Shown: positions 1 to 7,524, counted from the first letter of the stretch. The stretch is DNA of 20,828 nt from an uncultured Eubacteriales bacterium (GCA_934525065.1 CAKSYX010000033.1:1-20828); one strand, 5' to 3'. Notes: a model not told the origin generated them from the letters alone. Translations and numbers: made by a program.

Positions 1-66
1 ATTCGCAGGTTGTAAATGTGTAAACCATGTGCTTGCACTACCTGTAAACTATGTTACTCTTGACAC
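1..66. repeat. Short direct repeats, possible transposon-end remnant
   Basis: The motif TGTAAACCATGT (19-30) recurs as TGTAAACTATGT (43-54), 24 bp apart. A partial copy (TGTAAATGTG) starts at 11. Tandem short repeats followed by a unique boundary are a habit of some IS ends, for example the IS21 family. No transposase is present, so assignment to an insertion sequence is only a suggestion. Confidence 0.3.
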
Positions 67-74
67 ATGCCCCG

Positions 75-235
75 CCCGTACGAAGATAGATTTTAGATGT
101 TAGATATTAGATATTAGACGTGTTTATTTTTATGCAGTGCAGGACGTTGGGTTGGTCGCTGTCCTTCGGGCTGATTATATCTAGTGTCTAGCGTCTAGAA
201 TCCAGCATCTAGTCTCCCGTACGAAGTTGGATTTT
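75..235. repeat. Inverted pair of 5x7-bp heptad arrays between direct repeats
   Basis: Five in-phase heptads of form TAGAYNY run on the plus strand at 87-121 (TAGATTT, TAGATGT, TAGATAT, TAGATAT, TAGACGT). Five more run on the minus strand at 211-177 (TAGATGC, TGGATTC, TAGACGC, TAGACAC, TAGATAT). The arrays face each other across about 55 bp containing a short GGAC/GTCC stem. The 11-mer CCCGTACGAAG flanks the unit as a direct repeat at 75-85 and 216-226, and similarity continues to 94 and 235. No coding sequence explains it. It may be an intergenic repeat element or a long imperfect hairpin. Confidence 0.7.
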
Positions 236-261
236 GAAGCAAAATTTTGGCTTTATCCCTC

Positions 262-289
262 TTGAAAAAATAAAAAACCGTGCTATAAT
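262..289 (+). promoter_or_regulatory. Promoter of the PHP/HydS-like operon
   Basis: TTGAAA (262-267), a 16-bp spacer, then TATAAT (284-289) with an upstream TG giving an extended -10. Transcription would start near 296, leaving a leader of about 210 nt before the TTG start at 509. I see no recognisable riboswitch in that leader. Confidence 0.75.
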
Positions 290-508
290 GAGATAGTGTA
301 TTGTATTATCGCGGTAATTTGACCATTTTTGCATATGTTTCGCCCTTTTCGCCGCATCGGTCGAAGCTTTACAAGGCGAAACAAGAGAGAGAACAGCAAA
401 AGCAGCGAAATCACAAGAAGAGAAAAGATTTTAAAAACAAAGGAACTTTCACGGCCACAGAGGACCTTCGCCTCGTTTCAGAGCCGGAAAAGTGAGAGGA
501 GAATTGAA

Positions 509-1393
509 TTGAACGCAGACCTTCACTGTCACACCAAGCTTTCGGACGGAACCATGGGTATTGATGATATCCTTGTTCTTGCAAAAAGGAGCGGCGTGAC
601 CACACTTGCAATCACCGACCACGACTGCCTTGCCGGAACCGTCCGCGCGCGCATGATAGGCGAAAGATACGGTATCACCGTTATTCCGGGCGTTGAGCTT
701 TCCTGCACCGACCCGAAAAGGGGCAACAAGGCTCATATGCTCTGCTATTTTCCCGACAGTCCGGAAAGGCTTGAGGGACTTTGCAAGCGCAACACAATTA
801 TCCGCAAAAGCGCAGGCAAGCTCATGGCGCTCAAAGCGTCAAGGCTGTTTCCGATAACGCCGGAATTTATCGTCAAATGCGCAACAGGCTCAACCAATAT
901 TTTCAAGCAGCACATCATGCAGGCCTTGCTTGAAAGCGGATATACCACAACGATTTTCGGCGAGCTTTTCAATTCCCTTTTCAAAAAGGATTCTCCTCAG
1001 AGCATTCTTGTTGAAACGACCTTTCCCTCACCGCAGGAGACACTTGAAGCGATTCACGAAGCGGGCGGAATTGCCGTTCTTGCCCACCCGGGATTTTATG
1101 ACAATTTTGAACTTTTGGATGAGCTCATTGAGCTCGGTCTGGACGGCGTTGAGGTCTGGCACCCGGAAAATTCTCCGCAGCAGCAGGAGTACCTCAAAAA
1201 GAAAGCCAAAAAGCATAAGCTTGTCATGACCGGCGGAAGCGATTTCCACGGCGGCTACAACGCCTATCCCGTAAAGCTCGGCGAATACGGCCCGGACGAG
1301 GACACCCTCGCCGCCCTATACAGCTACAAAGCAAAAATGAAAAGAAAACAGAAAAAGGCCGCAGCAGCAGCGGCGGCCGCAAACGAAAAGTAA
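509..1393 (+). CDS. PHP-domain metal-dependent phosphoesterase
   Basis: A 294-residue PHP-superfamily protein, most like the RNase AM/nucleoside-bisphosphate phosphatase branch (YciV/TrpH type). Metal-ligand motifs are visible: DLHCH near residues 4-8, ITDHD near 38, a Glu in PGVELS, LAHPGF in the second half and GSDFHG near the C-terminus. The tail is Lys-rich followed by a run of Ala, probably disordered. I chose the TTG at 509 because AGGAG at 497-501 lies 7 nt upstream and the family normally begins right before the first metal motif. The frame is open back to 329, including an ATG at 335, but that extension is Arg/Ser-rich and unlike the family. It is the first gene of a run toward the hydrogenase-like gene, and a second PHP gene closes that cluster. 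The substrate cannot be read from sequence. Confidence 0.85.
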   Translation: MNADLHCHTKLSDGTMGIDDILVLAKRSGVTTLAITDHDCLAGTVRARMIGERYGITVIPGVELSCTDPKRGNKAHMLCYFPDSPERLEGLCKRNTIIRKSAGKLMALKASRLFPITPEFIVKCATGSTNIFKQHIMQALLESGYTTTIFGELFNSLFKKDSPQSILVETTFPSPQETLEAIHEAGGIAVLAHPGFYDNFELLDELIELGLDGVEVWHPENSPQQQEYLKKKAKKHKLVMTGGSDFHGGYNAYPVKLGEYGPDEDTLAALYSYKAKMKRKQKKAAAAAAAANEK

Positions 1394-1420
1394 TTATTTT
1401 TTTCGGAGGTGCCACCTTCT

Positions 1421-2002
1421 ATGGCCGATGACGTAAAAATTTACAGCAGCAAAAAGACTCTTGAGGATTTGACTGCGAACCTTTCTTCCGATATCGAGGT
1501 GCTCAATACTCTGCGCCAAAGCGGAGACCTGCTCAAGGCGAAGGAGCTCGGAAAAAAGCTCGCTTCGCTCACTGTGCGCATTGAGGAAGGCTCCGAGGAT
1601 ACGCTTTCGGTTGACTTCAAAAAGCTGCTTGCGCCGAAGTTCCAGTCGCAGGACATTCTTTTTCAAATTCGCGTACTGATGATTTTTGCGGCGGAATCGC
1701 TGCTTCAGCTTGAAATTTCGGTTCCTCAGCTTTCAACAACGGCAATCAACGCCATGCACGACAGACTCAGGAAGGAGAGCCCCGTGTTTTATAAAAACAT
1801 CTCCGACGGAGCGGCGTTCACCTTCTATTATCTCGCGCTCAAAAAGGGCGGACAGCTTGAAAGCGACATCGGCGAAGCGTTCGCCATGCTCTGCTCGGTC
1901 AGGAAGGACAACGAAAGCTTTGTTGAAGCCGGAAAGACCGTTTGGAAGGCGGCCTGCGCCGTGATTGAGCAAGAGATCAAAAACGCGCAGCTTTCTGCGT
2001 AA
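1421..2002 (+). CDS. Unknown helical cytosolic protein
   Basis: A 193-residue protein I do not recognise. It has no signal peptide or membrane segment and no cysteine-pair motif. The composition (Lys, Glu, Leu, Ala and frequent heptad-like spacing in the first 60 residues) suggests an all-helical soluble protein. CGGAGG at 1404-1409 sits 11 nt before the ATG at 1421; a GTG at 1409 is possible but overlaps the ribosome-binding site. The gene is 27 nt after the PHP gene and is probably co-transcribed with it. Its place beside the DRTGG/ATPase/hydrogenase-like set suggests a role there, which is inference from context. Confidence 0.75.
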   Translation: MADDVKIYSSKKTLEDLTANLSSDIEVLNTLRQSGDLLKAKELGKKLASLTVRIEEGSEDTLSVDFKKLLAPKFQSQDILFQIRVLMIFAAESLLQLEISVPQLSTTAINAMHDRLRKESPVFYKNISDGAAFTFYYLALKKGGQLESDIGEAFAMLCSVRKDNESFVEAGKTVWKAACAVIEQEIKNAQLSA

Positions 2003-2106
2003 GCTCATAAATTATTTATCAGAATATATCAAAAACAAATGGCGAAGGCAGTCATTTGAATCAGGCGGCTTTTTGCCCTTTTTTGAAAACCGAAGGAGAA
2101 ACAGCT

Positions 2107-2457
2107 ATGACAGTAAAAGAAGTTATGGAAATTCTTGAGGCCGACCTCATCTGCAGGGAAGATCTGCTTGACGTTGAGGTTTACACCGCCTGCGGCAGCG
2201 ACATGATGAGCGATGTTCTCGCTTTTGTGAAGGAACAGGCAGTTCTGCTCACAGGCCTTGTGAATCCTCAGGTTGTTCGCACAGCAGAGATGATGGATAT
2301 GCACTGCATTGTTTTTGTGCGCGGAAAAAGACCCGGACTTGACATGATCGAGCTTGCCGAGGAACGCGACATGGTGATGCTCTGCACAAAAATGGAAATG
2401 TTCACCGCCTGCGGAAAGCTTTATTCAGCAGGGCTGAGAGGGGGCAGCGGCGCATAA
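2107..2457 (+). CDS. DRTGG-like domain protein, first copy
   Basis: A 116-residue protein resembling the small stand-alone DRTGG-type proteins (a domain also found in pyruvate/phosphate regulators and near HPr kinase). These often accompany sensory iron-only hydrogenases in clostridia. The stretch LLTGLVNPQVVRTAEMMD near residues 61-78 and the following VFVRGKRP loop are the most family-like parts. GAAGGAGA at 2092-2099 fixes the ATG at 2107. The stop codon overlaps the next ATG (TAATG), implying translational coupling to the ATPase gene. The domain's ligand is not established, so this is likely a regulatory or ligand-sensing subunit. A related small protein lies after the hydrogenase-like gene. 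Confidence 0.75.
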   Translation: MTVKEVMEILEADLICREDLLDVEVYTACGSDMMSDVLAFVKEQAVLLTGLVNPQVVRTAEMMDMHCIVFVRGKRPGLDMIELAEERDMVMLCTKMEMFTACGKLYSAGLRGGSGA

Positions 2458-2879
2458 TGGACTCCCTTAACCTTCACTATGACGTTCCGGGCGACGACTT
2501 CACCCGCGCCGGCGCTGCGTCCGGCGACGTTAAAAGGACGCTCAAACAGCTCGGCGTTTCCCCTGCGGTCATCCGCAACGTTGCCGTTGCAATGTATGAA
2601 GGAGAAATCAACATGGTCATCCACGCCGGGGGCGGCGAAATTGACGTTGAAGTGAACGAAAAAGAAATTTCAATGACCCTTTCCGACCACGGGCCCGGAA
2701 TTGAAAACGTTGAGCTCGCAATGAAGGAGGGCTATTCCACCGCCCCGGACAACATCCGCTGTCTCGGCTTCGGCGCAGGAATGGGTCTTCCGAACATCAA
2801 AAAATATACGGACGAATTTAAGCTTGAAACCGAGGTGGGCGTCGGCACAACGCTGTGCCTCAAGGTATACATACAATAA
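2457..2879 (+). CDS. RsbW/SpoIIAB-like ATP-binding regulatory protein
   Basis: A 140-residue GHKL ATPase domain alone, as in anti-sigma factor kinases. The N box is AVAMYEGEINMVIHA (about residues 42-56), the G1 box is SDHGPGIE (about 77-84) and the G2 box is GFGAGMGLPNIK (about 103-114). All are intact, so ATP binding is likely. There is no sensor, transmembrane or phosphoacceptor region. The ATG overlaps the upstream TAA by one base. It lies between a DRTGG-like gene and the hydrogenase-like gene, so a Ser/Thr kinase or switch role controlled by that redox protein is plausible. No partner sigma factor or anti-anti-sigma gene is in the window. Confidence 0.88.
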   Translation: MDSLNLHYDVPGDDFTRAGAASGDVKRTLKQLGVSPAVIRNVAVAMYEGEINMVIHAGGGEIDVEVNEKEISMTLSDHGPGIENVELAMKEGYSTAPDNIRCLGFGAGMGLPNIKKYTDEFKLETEVGVGTTLCLKVYIQ

Positions 2880-2932
2880 ATATATACGGGAGAAGCGGCA
2901 CCGCAAAAACAGCGGCGCGCGGTACGAAGAAA

Positions 2933-4276
2933 ATGGAGAATGTTTTTCATTCCGTGCGGCTTGACGATGAGAAATGTCAGGGCTGCACAAACTGCATCAA
3001 ACGCTGTCCCACGCAGGCAATCCGCGTGAGGAACAAAAAAGCGTATATTATTTCCGACCGCTGCATTGACTGCGGCGAATGTATCAGAGTCTGTCCGCAC
3101 CACGCGAAATACGCGGTCAGCGAGCATTTCAACGAGCTTGTAAAATATAAATACAGAATCGCTCTGCCTGCGCCCTCGCTTTACGGCCAGTTCAACAACC
3201 TTGACAATGTTGACTACGTTTTGAGCGGCCTTGTCAAAATGGGCTTTGACGAGGTCTTCGAGGTTTCAAAGGCGGCGGAGATCATCAGCGATGCGTCGCG
3301 CAGAATGCTTGAAGGCGGCGGGCTGAAGCACCCTGTCATTTCTTCGGCGTGCCCGGCGGTGCTGCGGCTCATCCGAACGCGCTTTCCGAACCTCATCGGC
3401 AACATTCTGCCCCTGTTCACGCCCGTTGACCTTGCGGCAAGACTTTCAAGAAAAGCGGCAAAGAAAAAGACCGGCCTTTCGGACGATGAAATCGGCGTGT
3501 TTTTCATCTCTCCCTGCCCGGCAAAACGAACGGCCATAATCAATCCGCTTTGCTACGACGGCGGAGCCATAAACGGAGCTTTTGCAATTAAGGACATCTA
3601 TCCTGTTCTGGTTCAAACCATGGATAAGCTTGAAGAGCCGGAGGTTGAAGCGCTCAGCGACTCGGGAATAATCGGCGTCGGCTGGGCAAGCAGCGGCGGC
3701 GAAGCCTCGGGCCTTCTCAAGGAGCGGTACCTCGCCGCAGACGGAATTGAAAACGTTATCAACGTTCTTGAAGAGCTTGAGGACGAAAAGCTCAACGACC
3801 TTGATTTCATTGAGCTTAACTGCTGCACCGGCGGTTGTGTCGGCGGTGCGCTGACGGTTGAAAATCCGTATGTTGCAAAGGCAAGAATACAGCGCCTTCG
3901 CAAATTTATGCCCGTTTCCTGCAACCGGCTGCCGAACGATTTCAACATTGACATTCTCAGCTGGACTCACGAGCTTTCGCCCTCGCCCGCAATGAAGCTT
4001 GCAGACAATGTTGTCAAAGCCATGCGCATGATGCGTGAGCTTCGACAGATTGAAAACGAGCTGCCCGGCCTTGACTGCGGAATCTGCGGCGCACCCTCCT
4101 GCCGCGCCCTCGCCGATGATATCGTCAGAGGGTACGCGGAGAAGGACGACTGCATTTTCCGGGAAGCAAGAAGCAAGGGCGAAGAGCTGCTTCCGGCTCC
4201 GTTCAGACACAAGGAAAAAAGGCCGGAAAAAGACACGGAAAAATCAAACGATTTTGAAGAGAACTTTATCAAATAG
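2933..4276 (+). CDS. HydS-like (sensory type) iron-only hydrogenase homologue
   Basis: A 447-residue iron-sulfur protein. Two 4Fe-4S motifs come first: CQGCTNCIKRCP (16-26) and CIDCGECIRVCP (44-55). The iron-only hydrogenase large-subunit domain follows, with L1 SSACPA (Cys140), L2 SPCPAK (Cys195) and L3 NCCTGGCVGG (Cys298, Cys302). All four H-cluster ligand positions are present. A C-terminal FeS domain has Cys382, 385, 390 and 407. In catalytic enzymes L1 reads TSCCPxW. Here the first Cys, the proton-transfer residue, is Ala, as reported for sensory HydS enzymes. There is no PAS domain, unlike many HydS proteins, and the tail is Lys/Glu-rich. I chose the ATG at 2933 with only a weak upstream GAAGA; the frame is open to 2855. 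The role is probably redox or H2 sensing with the neighbouring ATPase and DRTGG-like proteins, inferred from context. Confidence 0.85.
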   Translation: MENVFHSVRLDDEKCQGCTNCIKRCPTQAIRVRNKKAYIISDRCIDCGECIRVCPHHAKYAVSEHFNELVKYKYRIALPAPSLYGQFNNLDNVDYVLSGLVKMGFDEVFEVSKAAEIISDASRRMLEGGGLKHPVISSACPAVLRLIRTRFPNLIGNILPLFTPVDLAARLSRKAAKKKTGLSDDEIGVFFISPCPAKRTAIINPLCYDGGAINGAFAIKDIYPVLVQTMDKLEEPEVEALSDSGIIGVGWASSGGEASGLLKERYLAADGIENVINVLEELEDEKLNDLDFIELNCCTGGCVGGALTVENPYVAKARIQRLRKFMPVSCNRLPNDFNIDILSWTHELSPSPAMKLADNVVKAMRMMRELRQIENELPGLDCGICGAPSCRALADDIVRGYAEKDDCIFREARSKGEELLPAPFRHKEKRPEKDTEKSNDFEENFIK

Positions 4277-4300
4277 GCGAATAATGAAAGGAGCGGAATT

Positions 4301-4627
4301 ATGCTCGTTAATGAACTGAAAGAAAAGCTTAACCTTGTTTCTCTCACCGACGGCGGCGACAAAAAAGAGGTCACCGGCGGCTACTGCGGCGACCTTCTCA
4401 GCTGGGTGATGTCTCGAGCGGCTGAGGGCGACTGCTGGTTCACCGTGATGGGGAACATCAACGCCGTTGCCGTTGCGGTGCTCACGGACTGCGCCTGCAT
4501 TGTTCTGACGGAGAACGCATCTCTTGACGAAAACGCAAGAGAGCGGGCAGTTCTTGAAGGCGTTTCCATTCTCCAAAGCGAAAAGAACGCCTATGAGCTT
4601 TCGGCCGAGCTTTCGGCATTGCTGTAA
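4301..4627 (+). CDS. DRTGG-like small protein, second copy
   Basis: A 108-residue protein of the same general type as the gene at 2107, divergent in sequence. The segment GGYCGDLLSWVMSRA (about residues 27-41), followed by a VMGNINAVAVAVLTDCACIVLTE-like core, is typical of small proteins found next to sensory iron-only hydrogenase genes. AAAGGAG lies about 8 nt before the ATG at 4301. It has no membrane or metal-binding motif. The gene lies 24 nt after the hydrogenase-like gene and 14 nt before the second PHP gene, so all three are probably one transcript. Confidence 0.7.
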   Translation: MLVNELKEKLNLVSLTDGGDKKEVTGGYCGDLLSWVMSRAAEGDCWFTVMGNINAVAVAVLTDCACIVLTENASLDENARERAVLEGVSILQSEKNAYELSAELSALL

Positions 4628-4641
4628 AATCAGAAAATGCT

Positions 4642-5355
4642 ATGAAGCTGTTTTATGATCTTCACCTTCACTCATGTCTTTCGCCGTGCGGCGACGATGA
4701 AATGACGCCGTTTAACCTCGTCAACATGGCGAAGGTTCTCGGTTTTGACATTATTGCGCTCACCGACCACAACAGCGTCAAAAACTGCCGCGCCGCCGTC
4801 AGGGCGGGCGAAAACGCAGGCATCACCGTTGTTCCCGGCATGGAGCTTTGCACGAGCGAAGAGATTCACGTTGTCTGCCTTTTTCCGGATGTCGAAAAAG
4901 CGGAGAATTTTGGGAAAATTATATATCAGAATATACCACAAATTAAAAACAAGCCTCATATTTTTGGCAATCAGCTTGTTATGGACAGTGCCGACGGTGT
5001 GCTTGAAAGCGAGGACCTCCTCCTCACAACGGCAAGCTTTATCAGCATTGACGTCGTTCCGGAGCTTGTGAAAAAGAACGGCGGCGTGTGCTTTCCGGCG
5101 CATATCGACAGAGCATCATACAGCATTATTTCCGCCTTGGGAACGTTCAGCGAAAATTTGAACGTTCCCTGCTTTGAGCTGACGCCGCAAGCGGACGAAA
5201 AGCAATACCTTGAAAAATATCCGGCAACACGCGGAAAACGAATTTTGCGCAATTCGGACGCGCACTACCTTGAAAATATGCGTCTGCCGGAAAATACGCT
5301 TGATTTAAAAGAAAACAGCGCACCTGCGCTGATCGAGTACCTTCGGGAAAATTAA
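4642..5355 (+). CDS. PHP-domain phosphoesterase, second copy
   Basis: A 237-residue PHP protein. Metal motifs are DLHLH at residues 6-10, ALTDHNS near 40, a Glu in PGMELCT, PAHIDR in the middle and NSDAHY near the C-terminus. It is shorter than the PHP protein at 509 and differs in its insert, so it is a relative and not a recent duplicate. The ribosome-binding site is weak (AGAAAATG) but the gene starts 14 nt after the previous stop, consistent with coupling. A PHP gene at the end of DRTGG/ATPase/hydrogenase-like clusters is a recurring arrangement in clostridia as I know it. The substrate is unknown. Confidence 0.87.
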   Translation: MKLFYDLHLHSCLSPCGDDEMTPFNLVNMAKVLGFDIIALTDHNSVKNCRAAVRAGENAGITVVPGMELCTSEEIHVVCLFPDVEKAENFGKIIYQNIPQIKNKPHIFGNQLVMDSADGVLESEDLLLTTASFISIDVVPELVKKNGGVCFPAHIDRASYSIISALGTFSENLNVPCFELTPQADEKQYLEKYPATRGKRILRNSDAHYLENMRLPENTLDLKENSAPALIEYLREN

Positions 5356-5370
5356 CAATTGGGGTGACAG

Positions 5371-5820
5371 ATGTTGAAAAGAGCAGAAAGAGCGAGGGAG
5401 CTGTTCAAAACGGGGCTTAACTGTTCTCAGTCCGTTGCTGCCTCCTTTGCGGACGTGATAAAGCTTGATGAAACGGCGGCGGCGCGCCTTTCCGCAGGAC
5501 TTGGCGGCGGAGTAGGCAGACAGCGCGAGGTCTGCGGCGCGGTTTGCGGCGCGGCAATGATACTCGGGTTTGTTTTTTCCGGCGAGGACGGAAGAGACAA
5601 AAAGGCCGCTTATGAAAAAGTCCGCGAATTTTCCGAAGAGTTCAAAAGGCGCAACCGCTTTATAGTCTGCCGCGAGCTTCTCGGCCTTGACAAAACGCTT
5701 TCGGAAAGCGCAACTCCGAGCGAAAGAACGGCGGAGTATTATAAAAAGCGCCCCTGCGCCGACCTTGTTTTTGACGCGGCGGAAATTTTGGAGGGTATTC
5801 TTGATGGAAGCAAAACGTAA
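5371..5820 (+). CDS. C_GCAxxG_C_C family redox protein
   Basis: A 149-residue member of the family named for its cysteine/glycine signature: CGAVCGAAMILG lies near residues 55-66, preceded by NCSQSV near residues 17-22 and a Gly-rich GLGGGVGR. Further cysteines near 100 and 128 complete the pattern. Members are small redox-associated proteins, and a precise reaction is not established here. A GGGGTGA site precedes the ATG. The last 17 nt overlap the start of queH, which suggests coupled translation. Confidence 0.85.
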   Translation: MLKRAERARELFKTGLNCSQSVAASFADVIKLDETAAARLSAGLGGGVGRQREVCGAVCGAAMILGFVFSGEDGRDKKAAYEKVREFSEEFKRRNRFIVCRELLGLDKTLSESATPSERTAEYYKKRPCADLVFDAAEILEGILDGSKT

Positions 5821-6454
5821 CCTTCAAAAAGAGCTTGAAAAAATAATCGAAGAAGCGAAAAAAAACGGCGTCACGCCGTCACTGCTGCTTCACTCCTGCT
5901 GTGCGCCGTGCAGCAGCTACTGCCTTGAATATCTCTCGCAGTATTTCAGAATCACCGTGCTTTATTATAATCCGAATCTCTACCCGGCCGAGGAATATGA
6001 ACGCCGCGTTTTTGAGCAGCGAAAGCTCATTGCGGCTCTGCCTGCGAAAAACAAAATCTCCCTTGTTGAAATGAAGGGAGAGCCCGGGGAGTTTTATTCT
6101 GCGGTCAGGGGGCTTGAACAAATCAAAGAAGGCGGCGAGCGCTGCTTTGCCTGCTTCAGGCTCAGACTTGAACGCGCGGCAAAATACGCAAAGGAAAACG
6201 ACTTTGACTTCTTCACAACAACGCTGACGATAAGTCCGCTCAAAAACGCCGCAAAGCTCAACGAGATCGGCGAAGCGGCGGGCAAAAAATTCGGCGTACG
6301 CCACCTTCCGTCCGACTTCAAAAAGAAGAACGGCTATAAGCGCTCGGTCGAGCTTTCAAAAATCTACGGGCTTTACCGTCAGGATTACTGCGGCTGTGTT
6401 TTTTCAAAACGCGAGCGCGAACAGGCCGAGGCGGAAAAAGAAAAGCAACAATAA
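5804..6454 (+). CDS. queH: Epoxyqueuosine reductase QueH
   Basis: A 216-residue QueH (former DUF208) protein that performs the last step of queuosine tRNA modification, reducing epoxyqueuosine to queuosine. Signature cysteine motifs are intact: HSCCAPCS near residues 26-33, RCFACFRLRLE near 114-124 and YRQDYCGCVFS near the C-terminus, with LYYNPNLYP and TTTLTISP between. These cysteines bind the Fe-S cluster and the nearby metal in characterised members. GGAGGG (5790-5795) sits 8 nt before the ATG at 5804, inside the upstream gene. The frame is open to 5687 but that extension is only a shadow of the upstream gene. The C-terminal tail is Glu/Lys-rich. Confidence 0.93.
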   Translation: MEAKRNLQKELEKIIEEAKKNGVTPSLLLHSCCAPCSSYCLEYLSQYFRITVLYYNPNLYPAEEYERRVFEQRKLIAALPAKNKISLVEMKGEPGEFYSAVRGLEQIKEGGERCFACFRLRLERAAKYAKENDFDFFTTTLTISPLKNAAKLNEIGEAAGKKFGVRHLPSDFKKKNGYKRSVELSKIYGLYRQDYCGCVFSKREREQAEAEKEKQQ

Positions 6455-6460
6455 AAATAA

Positions 6461-6500
6461 GCGGCTGTGAACCGAAAAGTTTCACAGCCGCATTTGTTTT
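6461..6500. terminator. Bidirectional intrinsic terminator
   Basis: A perfect 11-bp stem, GCGGCTGTGAA (6461-6471) with TTCACAGCCGC (6481-6491), and a 9-nt loop. T-rich sequence follows on the plus side and A-rich sequence precedes it for the minus side. It lies between the convergent ends of queH and the minus-strand gene, so it can serve both. Confidence 0.92.
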
Positions 6501-6508
6501 TCTGAAAA

Positions 6509-7444
6509 TCAATAGCTGAAGGTCCAAACCTCATGCTGGCTTCCGTCAAAGGCTGCGTTTCCGCTGACCACTCCGAGAAGCTTTGCTTCGCCGTAGCCGC
6601 TCATCGGAAGAGTGAGGTCAAGCTTAACGAGCTTTCCGTCCGGGTTAACCGTTGCAACAACCGTTGAGCCGGGGTACTTCATGTCTGCCTTAGTTATTGT
6701 TGCGCCGCTGACGTCAAGCTTTGTGAGATCAAGGTAGCCGATCGCCGCAGCATTGTGGGTGGGCGTGGGAGCTTCAAAAGTAGTCTCCTCGGCAACAAGC
6801 TTGAGGGTATAAACGGTGTTTTCGCCTTCCTTTGCGGCTGTTGCTTCCGCAAGGCCGGCCTCGGTCAGCTCAAAGTTCTTGCTCTTGGGCGGAATAACCT
6901 GAGTGGGAGCAACAACACCCTCGTCCTCAACGGCCGAGCCGTCGGGTCTTACGCCGGTGGCCTGTCCGTTCACGAACTGATAGGTTGCGCTCTTTTCGCC
7001 TGCATATTTTTGAATAACACTGTTGATGATGCTGACCGCCCTTTGAACGCTGCAGTCGGTAACGTTGATTGTGGTGTTTTCGGTTTGAACGGCGGTCATG
7101 TTCTGTTCGGCCTTTACGCCGTCAATGGCCTTTTTCGCCGCGGCGAGAATTTCAGCCTTTGAAAGTGAAGAGGGATCCTTTTTGCCGTCTTCGGCCTTTT
7201 TGGTGGTCTGGTCGCCGCCGACGTTCGCCGTTGTCTTCTCGGCTGCGGTTGTTTCCGCCGCAGCGGCCGTTGTTTGCGCCGCAGTTGTTTGAACGGCGGC
7301 GGTTGTCGGCTGCTGGAAGCTCGTTTGAACATTCGGCTGAGAAACGGTCTTTTTCTTTTCGCGGTAGGAACCGAGCTCAAAGCCCATAACGAAGAACCAA
7401 ATGCTCAGAACAACGCAGATTACGGCCTTCACTTCTTTTTTCAT
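6509..7444 (-). CDS. Membrane-anchored extracellular protein with Thr/Ala-rich linker
   Basis: A 311-residue protein of unrecognised family. Residues 1-6 are basic, followed by a single hydrophobic segment (about 7-27) without a clear cleavage site, so it is likely an N-terminal anchor. Residues about 40-90 are a low-complexity linker of repeated TTAA/AAETTAAEKTT-like units. The remaining roughly 220 residues form a globular exported part with one conserved-looking TDCSVQRA motif. It is paralogous to the protein at 16813: same anchor, low-complexity linker, a TDCSV motif, an FVNGQ/FANGQ motif and a matching Ser/Thr-rich beta-type C-terminus. AAGGAG precedes the ATG by about 11 nt. A surface role is inferred from topology; the substrate is unknown. 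Confidence 0.8.
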   Translation of the reverse strand: MKKEVKAVICVVLSIWFFVMGFELGSYREKKKTVSQPNVQTSFQQPTTAAVQTTAAQTTAAAAETTAAEKTTANVGGDQTTKKAEDGKKDPSSLSKAEILAAAKKAIDGVKAEQNMTAVQTENTTINVTDCSVQRAVSIINSVIQKYAGEKSATYQFVNGQATGVRPDGSAVEDEGVVAPTQVIPPKSKNFELTEAGLAEATAAKEGENTVYTLKLVAEETTFEAPTPTHNAAAIGYLDLTKLDVSGATITKADMKYPGSTVVATVNPDGKLVKLDLTLPMSGYGEAKLLGVVSGNAAFDGSQHEVWTFSY

Positions 7445-7524
7445 AGGTGATCATTCTCCTTTATTCACAGCTTCTTCATAATCGCTATCGGATACAAAAA
7501 GACGCAGTCCTTCAATTACATATT

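Noticed and set aside
75..235. A CRISPR array
   Set aside because: The repeats are only 7 bp, in direct contact and without spacers, and no cas gene is present.
329..508. N-terminal extension of the first PHP protein (TTG at 329 or ATG at 335)
   Set aside because: The extension is Arg/Ser-rich and unlike the family, another frame is equally open there, and a strong ribosome-binding site lies right before the TTG at 509.
2010..2100. A terminator or promoter between the unknown protein and the DRTGG gene
   Set aside because: The GGC/GCC stem at the T-rich stretch is only 3 bp and no paired -35/-10 boxes stand out.
3446..4210. A 254-residue open frame on the minus strand
   Set aside because: It lies wholly within the HydS-like gene, has no ribosome-binding site and no motif; it is a product of the codon bias of the real gene.
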